From: Flavobacteriales bacterium
GTDB taxonomy: Bacteria; Bacteroidota; Bacteroidia; Flavobacteriales_F; PHOS-HE28
Assembly: GCA_016718655.1 (NCBI GenBank)
Contig: JADKCV010000016.1
Coordinates: forward strand, 1-64,000
Direction: 5' to 3'
DNA length: 64,000 bases
Positions 25,977-33,950 of the stretch are shown here, in pieces. Every line of letters starts with the position of its first letter. Position 1 is the first letter of the stretch. A program made the position numbers and the translations under genes. The notes beneath the pieces are model-generated. The model saw only the letters and a list, made by a program, of their open reading frames with translations. It did not search any database and was not told the DNA's origin.

Positions 25977-27209
25977 CTAGGCAGACGTTGTGGTTAGAGT
26001 TTCCACCACCTCCACAGGATCCTTCACCCCTTCCACAAATCCCAGCACCTTCAGCATGACTTTGTCCAACAAGGTGTCCGGACAACTGGCGCCGCTGGTG
26101 AGGATGATGGTGAGCGGGCGTTTTGCAGGGAGCCAATTGCTCGTGCTTTCCAGCTTGTGCGCCGGGTAGTTGAAGTGCTGGATGGTCTCCGCGCTGAGGA
26201 TCTCCGCCTCGTCCTTGATGTAATACGTGGGGAAGGTGTGCTCCAGCAGTTCCACCAGATGGCTGGTATTGCTGCTGTTGTAGCCGCCCACCACCAGCGC
26301 CAGGTCGGCCTCGGCCTTCAGCAGTTCGTTGGTGGCGTCCTGGTTGTCGTTGGTGGCGTAGCAGAGCGTGTCGCGCGTGTCCGCGAAGTGGGCCTTGATG
26401 TCCTCCTCGCCATGCTTGCGCACCATCACCTGCTTCAGGTGGTCGGCGATGGCCTGGGTCTCGGTGGCCAGCATGGTGGTCTGGTTCACCACCCCGATGC
26501 GGGTCAGGTCCCTGGCGGGGTCGAAGCCCGGTGTGCAACGCGTGCTGAAGAGCTCGTGGAAGCGCTCCAGTGGCAGTTCGCCGAGGATGATCCGGCCCAG
26601 CTCCTGGGTCTCGGCCATGTCCTTCACGATCACGGCCGGTGCCCCTTGCGCCGTGTGGCTGAAGGTGGCGCGGGTCTCCTCGTGGGCCGCCTTGCCGTGG
26701 ATCACCACGGTGTATTCCTTCTGGCCCAGCTGGGCGCTGCGGTTCCACACCTTCTCCACGAAGGGGCAGGTGGTGTTGTACTTCAGCGGGTCGATGCCAA
26801 TGAACTTCAGTTTCTCCTCGGTCTCCAACGTGGTGCCGAAAGCGGGGATGATCACGATGTCGTCGGCGGTGAGCTCGTTCCAGTCCATCAGCGGCTGCCC
26901 GTTGGTGTCCTGGATGAAGCGCATGCCCCGGCTCGTGAGGTCATCATTCACGGCCGGGTTGTGGATCATCTGGCTGAGCAGGAAGATGCGCTTGCCGGGG
27001 TTCTCCTCCAAGGCCTTGTAGCTGATCTCGATGGCGTTCTCCACCCCATAGCAGAACCCGAAGTGGCGGGCAAAGACGAAGCGAACCGGCCCGAGGTCGA
27101 GCAGGGTGGGGCTCAGGTCCTTCTTCTTGGGGTCCTGCGCCTTGCGGAAGGCCTTCAGGCGTCCGATGAGGTCACTGCGGTAGTGGCTGGGTATGGTGAA
27201 GGAACGCAT
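25977..27209 (-). CDS. ispH: 4-hydroxy-3-methylbut-2-enyl diphosphate reductase
   Basis: Last enzyme of the MEP isoprenoid pathway, an Fe-S protein converting HMBPP to IPP and DMAPP. The three cluster-binding cysteines are in GFCYGV (about residue 53), NTTCPFV (about 148) and SGASCPD (about 381). Substrate-binding His is in IHGKAAHEE near 170. The length (410 residues) and N-terminal extension fit the long Bacteroidetes form. ATG 27209 (MRSFTIPSHYRS) is preferred over an upstream start at 27266. A TACCTTGG-like box lies on the minus strand near 27279-27286. Confidence 0.95.
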   Translation of the reverse strand: MRSFTIPSHYRSDLIGRLKAFRKAQDPKKKDLSPTLLDLGPVRFVFARHFGFCYGVENAIEISYKALEENPGKRIFLLSQMIHNPAVNDDLTSRGMRFIQDTNGQPLMDWNELTADDIVIIPAFGTTLETEEKLKFIGIDPLKYNTTCPFVEKVWNRSAQLGQKEYTVVIHGKAAHEETRATFSHTAQGAPAVIVKDMAETQELGRIILGELPLERFHELFSTRCTPGFDPARDLTRIGVVNQTTMLATETQAIADHLKQVMVRKHGEEDIKAHFADTRDTLCYATNDNQDATNELLKAEADLALVVGGYNSSNTSHLVELLEHTFPTYYIKDEAEILSAETIQHFNYPAHKLESTSNWLPAKRPLTIILTSGASCPDTLLDKVMLKVLGFVEGVKDPVEVVETLTTTSA

Positions 27210-27362
27210 GCCGGTCTGCTGCGCGGAACACCGGACGATCAGGAGGTCCGAACGTGGTCCTGCCAAATCGCGAACGCCAAGGTACCCGCCGGTTCAGCCC
27301 CCCCCCTTCCACATCACTTTCCAGGGCTCCTGCCCTGAGCGTCTAATTCTCAGGACTTTCCC

Positions 27363-27370
27363 TACATTTG
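27363..27370 (+). promoter_or_regulatory. -7 box and leader of rpsA
   Basis: TACATTTG matches TAnnTTTG exactly. It leaves a leader of about 90 bases before ATG 27467, unusually long for this window. Right after the box a small hairpin, CCCC-GTTC-GGGG (27374-27385), can form. Confidence 0.55.
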
Positions 27371-27466
27371 CGGCCCCGTTCGGGGAAGCCTGCCGTGACG
27401 CAGCGGGCCAACAAACAAACCCTTCCGGGCAGCGTCCTTGGCCCGGGATACAAGTAAGTGAAGTAC

Positions 27467-29329
27467 ATGTCAGTAGTCGAGAACAACAAGGTCACCTTCG
27501 CCGAACCACCCGCCGATTTCGATTGGGCGGGCATCGAGGATGACAAGAAGGCCATCTCCGCTGCGGACCGCGCGAAGATGGAGAAGGCCTACGAGGACAC
27601 CCTCAGCAGCATCTCCGAGAAGGAAGTGCTCATGGGTACCGTGGTGGGTATGAACAAGAAGGAGGTGGTGATCAACATCGGCTACAAGTCCGAAGGTGTG
27701 GTGCCCATCAGCGAATTCCGCTACAAGCCCGATCTCGCGATCGGTGATCAGGTGGAGGTCTACATCGAGAAGCAGGAGGACCGCGGTGGCCAGATGGTGG
27801 TGAGCCACAAGACCGCTCGCGTGCACAACGCCTGGGGCAAGGTGAACCACGCCATGGAGACCAACGAGATCATCACGGGTTACGTGAAGTGCCGCACCAA
27901 AGGCGGTCTCATCGTGGACGTGTTCGGCATCGAGGCCTTCCTGCCCGGTTCACAGATCGACGTGAAGCCGATCCGCGACTACGACCAGTTCGTGGGCAAG
28001 AACATGGAGTTCAAGGTCGTGAAGATCAACCAGGAGTTCAAGAACGTGGTGGTGTCCCACAAGGCGCTGATCGAAGCCGAACTCGAAGCACAGAAGAAGC
28101 AGATCATCGGTGGCCTGGAGAAAGGCCAGGTGCTGGAGGGTACCGTCAAGAACATCACCAGCTACGGTGTGTTCGTGGACCTCGGCGGCGTCGACGGCCT
28201 CATCCACATCACCGACCTCAGCTGGGGCCGCGTAAGCCATCCGGAGGAAGTGGTGAAGCTGGACGAGAAGATCAACGTCGTTATCCTGGACTTCGACGAC
28301 GAGAAGCGCCGCATCGCACTCGGTCTGAAGCAGCTGAGCCCGCACCCATGGGATGCACTGAGCGCCGACCTGAACGCTGGCGACAAGGTGAAAGGCAAGG
28401 TGATGGTGATCACCGACTACGGCGCGTTCGTAGAGGTGGCCGCCGGTGTGGAAGGCCTCTTGCACGTGAGCGAGATGAGCTGGAGCCAGCACCTGCGCAG
28501 CCCGAAGGACTTCCTGAAGGAAGGCCAGGAGATCGAGTGCGTGATCCTGAACATCGACCGCGAAGAGCGCAAGATGAGCCTCGGTATGAAGCAGCTCGCC
28601 GCCGATCCATGGGCCGACATCGAGTTCAAGTACCCGCTCCGCAGCAAGCACACCGCCAAGGTGCGCAACTTCACCCACTTCGGCATCTTCGCCGAGTTGG
28701 AGGAAGGCGTGGATGGCCTCATCCACATCAGCGACCTCAGCTGGACCAAGCGCATCAAGCACCCGAGCGAGTTCTGCAACGTGGGTGACGACATCGAGGT
28801 GATGGTGCTGGAAGTGGACAAGGACAACCGTCGTCTGAGCCTCGGTCACAAACAAGTGGAGGAGAATCCTTGGGAAGTGTTCGCCACGGTGTTCACCCCG
28901 GGCAGCGTGCACGAGGGAACGATCACCGGCCGTGCTGGACAGAACTTTGTGGTGAGCCTTGCTTACGGCGTGGAAGGCACCGTGACCGCCAAGCACCTGA
29001 AGAAGGCAGATGGTTCCAAGGCTGAATTGGAGGACAAGTTGCCCTTCATGGTCCTGGAATTCAATGGTGAGGCCCGTCGTATCGTGCTGAGCCATACCCG
29101 CACCTTCGAGGAAGGTGAGGAGCCCATCGAGTCGGCACCCGCCAAACGCGGCGCCCGTAAGGAGGCTGGTAGCCCTGCCGGTGGTAGCGCGGTGAAGGCC
29201 GTGAACGACAAAGTGGAGAAGAGCACACTGGGCGACCTCAGTGTACTGAGCGACCTGAAGAGCGCCATGGAGAACAAGGAGCGCGCTTCGAAAGGCAAGA
29301 AGAACGAAGAGGCCGAGGACGCTGAATAA
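27467..29329 (+). CDS. rpsA: 30S ribosomal protein S1
   Basis: Ribosomal protein S1, which binds mRNA and helps it onto the 30S subunit. Six S1 (OB-fold) repeats are visible at roughly residues 50-115, 130-200, 215-290, 303-375, 388-460 and 473-545. Repeats 3-5 are the most canonical (YGVFVDLGGVDGLIH, YGAFVEVAAGVEGLLH, FGIFAELEEGVDGLIH). The tail of about 75 residues is Ala/Lys/Glu rich and probably disordered. ATG 27467 is chosen over GTG 27458. A strong hairpin follows the stop. Confidence 0.97.
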   Translation: MSVVENNKVTFAEPPADFDWAGIEDDKKAISAADRAKMEKAYEDTLSSISEKEVLMGTVVGMNKKEVVINIGYKSEGVVPISEFRYKPDLAIGDQVEVYIEKQEDRGGQMVVSHKTARVHNAWGKVNHAMETNEIITGYVKCRTKGGLIVDVFGIEAFLPGSQIDVKPIRDYDQFVGKNMEFKVVKINQEFKNVVVSHKALIEAELEAQKKQIIGGLEKGQVLEGTVKNITSYGVFVDLGGVDGLIHITDLSWGRVSHPEEVVKLDEKINVVILDFDDEKRRIALGLKQLSPHPWDALSADLNAGDKVKGKVMVITDYGAFVEVAAGVEGLLHVSEMSWSQHLRSPKDFLKEGQEIECVILNIDREERKMSLGMKQLAADPWADIEFKYPLRSKHTAKVRNFTHFGIFAELEEGVDGLIHISDLSWTKRIKHPSEFCNVGDDIEVMVLEVDKDNRRLSLGHKQVEENPWEVFATVFTPGSVHEGTITGRAGQNFVVSLAYGVEGTVTAKHLKKADGSKAELEDKLPFMVLEFNGEARRIVLSHTRTFEEGEEPIESAPAKRGARKEAGSPAGGSAVKAVNDKVEKSTLGDLSVLSDLKSAMENKERASKGKKNEEAEDAE

Positions 29330-29348
29330 GCGCCCACGGTGAAGGCTT

Positions 29349-29388
29349 GGAGGCCCGGTCCCCGCCAATTGGTGGGGACCGGGCCTCC
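29349..29388 (+). terminator. terminator hairpin after rpsA
   Basis: A perfect 15-base-pair inverted repeat (GGAGGCCCGGTCCCC and its complement) encloses a 10-base loop that can pair further (CCAATTGG). It lies 20 bases past the rpsA stop. No long U tract follows, but stem stability is very high. Confidence 0.8.
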
Positions 29389-29414
29389 TCCATTCAAGGA
29401 CCATGGAGGACCGC

Positions 29415-29422
29415 TATCTTCG
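29415..29422 (+). promoter_or_regulatory. -7-like box for pyrR-pyrB
   Basis: TATCTTCG, one mismatch from TAnnTTTG, ends five bases before the pyrR ATG. The stretch GCTATCTTCGC with ATG ten bases later is nearly identical to that in front of aroC. Confidence 0.5.
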
Positions 29423-29427
29423 CAGCG

Positions 29428-29973
29428 ATGCAGCCAATGACCATCCTGACGAGCGAGGCCTTCGGGCTGACCGTCGGGCGTTTGTGCCATCAACTCATCG
29501 AGGACCATGGTGACCTCAAGGGTGTAGCACTCATCGGACTACAACCCCGGGGCACGGCACTGGCGCGAAGGCTGAGGACCGGGCTGGAGCGGATCCTCGG
29601 TGGGGAATACCTGGAGTATGGTGAGTTGGACATCACGTTCCACCGCGACGATTTCCGACACCGTTCCAGCTTGCACTCTCCCAGCGTCACGCAAATGGAT
29701 TTCAGTTTGGATGATCGGAAGGTCATCCTCGTCGATGATGTGCTTTTCACGGGTCGGACCATTCGTGCGGGGTTGGATGCCTTGCTGGCCTTCGGCCGTC
29801 CAGCCTCAGTGCAGTTGTTGGTGCTCATCGACCGCCGGTTCAGCCGCGAGTTGCCCATTCAGCCGGATTACGTAGGCAAGTGGGTGGACAGTATCGCTGA
29901 CCAACGCGTAGCGGTGGAATGGAAGGAGGCCGAAGGGGCGGACCGTGTAACCCTGCAAAGCGACCGGCCATGA
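29428..29973 (+). CDS. pyrR: PyrR-like phosphoribosyltransferase
   Basis: Type I phosphoribosyltransferase of the PyrR family (uracil phosphoribosyltransferase and/or pyrimidine operon regulator). The PRPP-binding motif VILVDDVLFTGRT is near residue 95, LIGLQPRGTALARRL near 36 and TFHRDDF near 68. Length is 181 residues. Its TGA overlaps the pyrB ATG (ATGA), which supports co-translation. In Bacteroidota the RNA-binding regulatory role is unproven; I see no obvious anti-terminator in the very short leader. Confidence 0.92.
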   Translation: MQPMTILTSEAFGLTVGRLCHQLIEDHGDLKGVALIGLQPRGTALARRLRTGLERILGGEYLEYGELDITFHRDDFRHRSSLHSPSVTQMDFSLDDRKVILVDDVLFTGRTIRAGLDALLAFGRPASVQLLVLIDRRFSRELPIQPDYVGKWVDSIADQRVAVEWKEAEGADRVTLQSDRP

Positions 29974-30935
29974 GCGCTCTTTCCAGCAGCGATCAGCTCA
30001 GTAGCGAACACCTGCTGGGCATCAGCGACCTCAGCCCGGCGGACATCGAGCTCATCTTCCGCACGGCCGATGGCTTCAAGGAGGTCATCAATCGCCCGAT
30101 CAAGAAGGTCCCTTCGTTGCGTGATATCACCATCGCGAACCTTTTCTTCGAGAGCAGCACGCGCACCCGGGTCAGCTTCGAACTGGCCGAGCGTCGGTTG
30201 AGCGCGGATGTGGTCAATTTCGCTTCGTCCGGTTCGAGTGTGAGCAAAGGGGAGACCTTGGTGGATACGGTGAACAACATCCTGGCCATGAAGGTGGACA
30301 TGGTGGTGATGCGCCATCCCGACCCTGGGGCGGCGGTCTTCCTGAGCCGACATGTGGATGCACGCATCGTCAATGCTGGTGATGGAACGCACGAGCACCC
30401 GACGCAGGCCTTGTTGGATGCATACAGCATTCGCGAGAAGCTCGGGCGAGTGAACGGCGTGAAGGTGTTGATCGTGGGCGACATCCTCCATAGCAGGGTC
30501 GCCCTCAGTAACATCCTTTGCCTGCAGAAGTTGGGGGCGGAGGTGATGTTGTCCGGTCCGACCACACTGATGCCCCGATACATCACCAGCCTGGGTGTGA
30601 AGGTGGAGCATGACCTGGACAAGGCCTTGCAATGGTGTGATGTGGCGAACATGCTACGCATCCAGTTGGAGCGACAAGGCGGGGATGGCATTGCCAATTT
30701 CCCAAGCCTTCGGGAGTATGCCATGCTCTTCGGTCTCGACCTTGATCGCTACCGAAGGATAGGCAAGGACGTGGTCATCATGCACCCGGGCCCCATCAAC
30801 AGGGGCGTGGAGATCACGAGTGAGGTCGCCGATCATGCCAATAGCATCATACTCGATCAGGTGGAGAACGGGGTCGCCATCCGCATGGCCGTCCTTTACC
30901 TCCTGGCTGCCCGTATTCCACGTCAGTCTGTTTGA
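29970..30935 (+). CDS. pyrB: aspartate carbamoyltransferase catalytic subunit
   Basis: Catalyses carbamoyl phosphate plus aspartate to carbamoyl aspartate in pyrimidine synthesis. Conserved sites: FFESSTRTRVSFE near residue 58 (carbamoyl phosphate binding), the SKGETLVDT loop near 89, AGDGTHEHPTQALLD near 134 and HPGPINRGVEI near 268. Length is 321 residues. The start overlaps the pyrR stop. No pyrI regulatory subunit is present. Confidence 0.96.
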   Translation: MSALSSSDQLSSEHLLGISDLSPADIELIFRTADGFKEVINRPIKKVPSLRDITIANLFFESSTRTRVSFELAERRLSADVVNFASSGSSVSKGETLVDTVNNILAMKVDMVVMRHPDPGAAVFLSRHVDARIVNAGDGTHEHPTQALLDAYSIREKLGRVNGVKVLIVGDILHSRVALSNILCLQKLGAEVMLSGPTTLMPRYITSLGVKVEHDLDKALQWCDVANMLRIQLERQGGDGIANFPSLREYAMLFGLDLDRYRRIGKDVVIMHPGPINRGVEITSEVADHANSIILDQVENGVAIRMAVLYLLAARIPRQSV

Positions 30936-30979
30936 AACAACACCGGGAGCCCTGCCTGTCGGGCGTATCCCTAGCTGAT

Positions 30980-30987
30980 TATCTTTG
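30980..30987 (+). promoter_or_regulatory. -7 box for the STAS gene
   Basis: TATCTTTG matches TAnnTTTG exactly, 18 bases before ATG 31006. This supports that start over a TTG at 30985 inside the box. Confidence 0.6.
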
Positions 30988-31005
30988 ACCGGAAGCCAAC
31001 GCACC

Positions 31006-31377
31006 ATGAACTTCACCATCGAGGACAAAGGCCGCTACACGCTCGTAACGAGCAACGTCGACAAACTGGACACGACTTGTGCGCCTGAGTTGAAGAGCGA
31101 ACTCGTATACCTGAACAAGACGGGGGTACGCAATGTGCTCATCGATCTGTCCAACACTCGTTATTGCGACTCCTCCGGGCTCAGCGCCTTGTTGGTGGCC
31201 AATCGCTTGTGCAAGAGCGTGAACGGCAGTCTTGTCGTTTGTGGTCTGCAGGATCCCGTGCAGAAGCTGGTCCAGATATCACAACTGGAGACGGTCCTTT
31301 CCATTACACCGACCACCGCTGAAGCGGTCGATCTGTTGTACATGGAGGAGATCGAGAAGGACATCAACAAGGAATAA
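31006..31377 (+). CDS. STAS-domain anti-sigma factor antagonist
   Basis: Single STAS domain of 123 residues, like SpoIIAA/RsbV. The conserved phosphorylatable serine lies in CDSSGLSALL near residue 54, preceded by the LIDLSNTRYC strand. Such proteins bind anti-sigma kinases; no partner kinase or sigma factor is adjacent. It is followed after nine bases by a T9SS cargo gene and then, past a terminator, by RNase Z. Confidence 0.88.
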   Translation: MNFTIEDKGRYTLVTSNVDKLDTTCAPELKSELVYLNKTGVRNVLIDLSNTRYCDSSGLSALLVANRLCKSVNGSLVVCGLQDPVQKLVQISQLETVLSITPTTAEAVDLLYMEEIEKDINKE

Positions 31378-31386
31378 CACCGCCAC

Positions 31387-32148
31387 ATGAAGCAAGCCTT
31401 ACTCTTTTTCGTATCCATCGCGCTGGGATCCTCGGCCATGGCCCAACCCTGCACGCCCGATCCCTTGTATGCGGACAGCGTGTTCGGCGTTTGGCCTGAT
31501 ACCACCGAGAATTTCGCCCCGGCCACGGTCAACATCGCTTACAACCAATCGCTGAACCTCATCGTACCTGCAGAAGCTGGTCTGGTCGATCCGCAGTTCG
31601 CCGGTCTTACGATCGATTCCGTGGGCTTCGTAGGGATCACCGGGCTTCCGAACGGATTGGCCGTCGCATGTAATTCACAGACCCCCGCCGCCTGCAGTTA
31701 CATCACCGGTCAGCTGGGTTGTGGATTGATCACCGGAACTCCGACCCAGATCGGCACGTTCCCTTTGACCTTGAACGTGCTCGCGCACACTTCCATTTTC
31801 GGGAATGTGCTTTCGGTACCGTACACCTTCTCCGGATATCGGATCGTCGTGAACGACAACACCACGAGCATCGAAGCACCCGTGAGCCTGAATGCAGGCA
31901 ACGTACGTACCGTACCGAACCCGTTCAGCGTCCGGACCTCGTTCGAGTTCGACCTGAACCGCAGTGGTACGGTGGAAGTGGTCGTGTACAACTTGCTGGG
32001 TGAGGAACTTTGGAGCCGCAGTGTGGCGGGCAAGGCAGGTGCGAACCGGATCCCCTTCGATGGTCAGAACCTCGCCGAAGGAGTGTACATCTATAAGTTG
32101 GTATCCGGAAGGACCTCCCAGACCGGTCGGATGGTCCTCAATCGCTGA
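31387..32148 (+). CDS. secreted protein with T9SS type A sorting domain
   Basis: Exported protein of 253 residues with a signal peptide ending near SSAMAQ (residue 20). The central part has no catalytic motif I recognise. It resembles cadherin/Ig-like cell-surface modules and holds four cysteines (CTPD, ACNSQ, AACSYI, LGCGL). The last 80 residues form a T9SS type A sorting domain (VPNPFSVRTSFEF, VVYNLLGEELW, EGVYIYKLVSG, TGRMVLNR). Export across the outer membrane is predicted; function is unknown. Confidence 0.85.
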   Translation: MKQALLFFVSIALGSSAMAQPCTPDPLYADSVFGVWPDTTENFAPATVNIAYNQSLNLIVPAEAGLVDPQFAGLTIDSVGFVGITGLPNGLAVACNSQTPAACSYITGQLGCGLITGTPTQIGTFPLTLNVLAHTSIFGNVLSVPYTFSGYRIVVNDNTTSIEAPVSLNAGNVRTVPNPFSVRTSFEFDLNRSGTVEVVVYNLLGEELWSRSVAGKAGANRIPFDGQNLAEGVYIYKLVSGRTSQTGRMVLNR

Positions 32149-32166
32149 GTGTTGAACACCTGGTCG

Positions 32167-32211
32167 AAAGACCCCCATCCTGACCTCGGACAGGGTGGGG
32201 GTCTTTTGTTA
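32167..32211 (+). terminator. strong intrinsic terminator
   Basis: AAAGACCCCCATCCTG pairs with its near-perfect complement (one wobble) over 16 base pairs around the loop ACCTCGGA, and a T-rich run (TCTTTTGTT) follows. It closes the STAS/T9SS-cargo transcript just before RNase Z. Confidence 0.88.
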
Positions 32212-32216
32212 TAACG

Positions 32217-33158
32217 ATGGCCTCCCGCCGGTTCGACGTTCAGACCCTTGGCACTGGTGCCGCGCTTCCGGCACGGGGCAGGTACCCCACGTCCCAATTG
32301 CTGAACATCCATGACTCGCTGTTCCTGGTGGATTGCGGTGAAGGGACCCAAGAACGGTTACGTGAAGCGGGTATCAACTTCCTGCGGATCGGCCACATCT
32401 TCATCAGCCACCTGCATGGCGACCATTACCTGGGCCTACAGGGCCTGATCAGCTCCATGCACCTCATGGGCCGCGTGCAGCCCTTGCATGTTTTTGGGCC
32501 ACCCAAGTTGAAGGAGATCGTCGATCTACAGCTGCGTGCTTCCGGTACCTACTTGCGGTATCCACTCCACCTTTGGCCGGTGGAACCGACCAACGGCGCG
32601 GTGATCCATGAGGACACCAAGGTGACCGTTACCGCGCTCCGACTGAAACACCGAATCCCCTGCACCGGCTTCGTATTCCGTGAGTCCCTTGCACTACGGG
32701 GCTTGCGCCGCGATCGATCGGCGGTGATCCCGCATTTCAAGCGTCAAGCGGTCAAGCAGGGTGAGGATCTCGTACTGCCCGATGGGACCGTTCATTCGAA
32801 CGCCTCCTTGACGACGGCCCCACCTCCGGTCCGCAGCTATGCGTATTGCAGCGATACTGCCTTTGAACCGGAACTGGTACCCTACATCGCTGGTGTGGAC
32901 CTGCTCTATCATGAGGCCACCTTCACGGAAATGCTGGCGACACGTGCCAAGGAGACGCTCCATTCCACGGCAGCGCAAGCAGCTCGGATCGCGTCGATGG
33001 CTGGGGTCGGTGAACTGTTGTTGGGTCACTTCTCTTCGCGTTATAAACACGTGAACGAACTGCTGGCCGAGGCAAGGGCCATTTTTCCCGCCACCAGGGC
33101 CAGTGAGGAAGGACAGGTGTATCCGATCCCTGAACGAACAGGAGTGGAGAACTTGTGA
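32217..33158 (+). CDS. rnz: ribonuclease Z
   Basis: Metallo-beta-lactamase-fold endonuclease that trims the 3' end of tRNA precursors. The zinc motif HLHGDH is near residue 63 (FISHLHGDHYLGLQG). DCGEGTQ lies near 39, the phosphodiesterase motif with YCSDTAF near 205 and a late His in LLGHFSSRY near 268. Length of 313 residues is typical. It begins only a few bases after a strong terminator, so its promoter must overlap that hairpin or the gene depends on read-through. Confidence 0.95.
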   Translation: MASRRFDVQTLGTGAALPARGRYPTSQLLNIHDSLFLVDCGEGTQERLREAGINFLRIGHIFISHLHGDHYLGLQGLISSMHLMGRVQPLHVFGPPKLKEIVDLQLRASGTYLRYPLHLWPVEPTNGAVIHEDTKVTVTALRLKHRIPCTGFVFRESLALRGLRRDRSAVIPHFKRQAVKQGEDLVLPDGTVHSNASLTTAPPPVRSYAYCSDTAFEPELVPYIAGVDLLYHEATFTEMLATRAKETLHSTAAQAARIASMAGVGELLLGHFSSRYKHVNELLAEARAIFPATRASEEGQVYPIPERTGVENL

Positions 33159-33180
33159 CCGGAACGTAGTCGCATAGGTC

Positions 33181-33188
33181 TACCTTTG
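33181..33188 (+). promoter_or_regulatory. -7 box for the LuxR-type regulator
   Basis: TACCTTTG matches TAnnTTTG exactly, 32 bases before ATG 33221. Confidence 0.6.
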
Positions 33189-33220
33189 TCCTTGTCTGGA
33201 ATGGTTCTAAATAGAGTGAC

Positions 33221-33901
33221 ATGGGAGTGAGGATCGTGATCGCGGACCACAGCGAACTGGCCATCATCGGCCTGCAAGCCATTTTTTCGGGTGTTCCGAA
33301 CGTGGAGGTCCTGGGTATCGCCCGGGATCCGATCGAGTTGCAGGCATTGCTGGTGCGTTACCATCCGCAGGTGGTACTGATCGATCATACCGCCGAAGGA
33401 TTCCATGCCCGGGACATCAAGGAAGGCTTGAAGCGATCGAAACGGACCCGGTTCGTTTCCATCACACCGGACCCCTCGTCCATGGCCCTCATGAGTGCGA
33501 TACGTTCCGGTGTGACCAGTTACATCAAGAAGGATTGTGATGTGCAGGAGATCATCGATTCCGTGTTGCGAACAGCGGAGGGTGCCAAGTTCTTCTGTGG
33601 CAAGATCCTGGAATCGCTGAAGCGTTCCAGTTTCGATGTGGAGCGGTTCCTGAACGAACCGCTGAGCTGTGCTGCGGTCACCTTGAGCGATCGGGAGTGT
33701 GAAGTGGTCCAGTTGATCGCGGAGGGTCTTTCCTATACGCGCATCGCAGAGCAATTGCACCTGAGCGCACATACGGTGAACACCCATCGCCGCAATGTGA
33801 TGCAGAAGCTCGGCGTGAACAACACCGCCGCGGTGGTGATGTATGCCGTGAAGAACGGTTTGGTGAGTCCCAACCGCTATCTGTTCGAGCGTTCGGCTTG
33901 A
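33221..33901 (+). CDS. NarL/LuxR-family response regulator
   Basis: DNA-binding response regulator of 226 residues. The receiver domain (1-120) has Asp pairs near the N terminus (IADHSE), the phosphoacceptor Asp in VVLIDHTAEG near 52 and Lys in YIKKDCD near 105. The C-terminal LuxR helix-turn-helix (about 150-215) shows LSDRECEVVQLIAEGLSYTRIAEQL and the recognition helix SAHTVNTHRRNVMQKLG. The first acidic site is DH instead of DD. No cognate kinase is adjacent. Confidence 0.93.
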   Translation: MGVRIVIADHSELAIIGLQAIFSGVPNVEVLGIARDPIELQALLVRYHPQVVLIDHTAEGFHARDIKEGLKRSKRTRFVSITPDPSSMALMSAIRSGVTSYIKKDCDVQEIIDSVLRTAEGAKFFCGKILESLKRSSFDVERFLNEPLSCAAVTLSDRECEVVQLIAEGLSYTRIAEQLHLSAHTVNTHRRNVMQKLGVNNTAAVVMYAVKNGLVSPNRYLFERSA

Positions 33902-33950
33902 GTCATCCGGGACGAACGGTCCGATCAGGGATACCCTCTAACTTGCCCAC

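Noticed and set aside
27300..27312. A run of nine C bases as a phase-variable tract.
   Set aside because: It lies between ispH and rpsA, outside any coding frame and away from the -7 boxes, so no switching effect is evident.
27950..29404. A 484-codon open frame antisense to rpsA, and similar long antisense frames at 1332-2474, 4291-5193, 26157-27338, 35644-37236 and 45504-47024.
   Set aside because: They mirror real genes in a GC-rich genome, are rich in His, Leu, Val and Arg, and show no domain, signal or promoter of their own.
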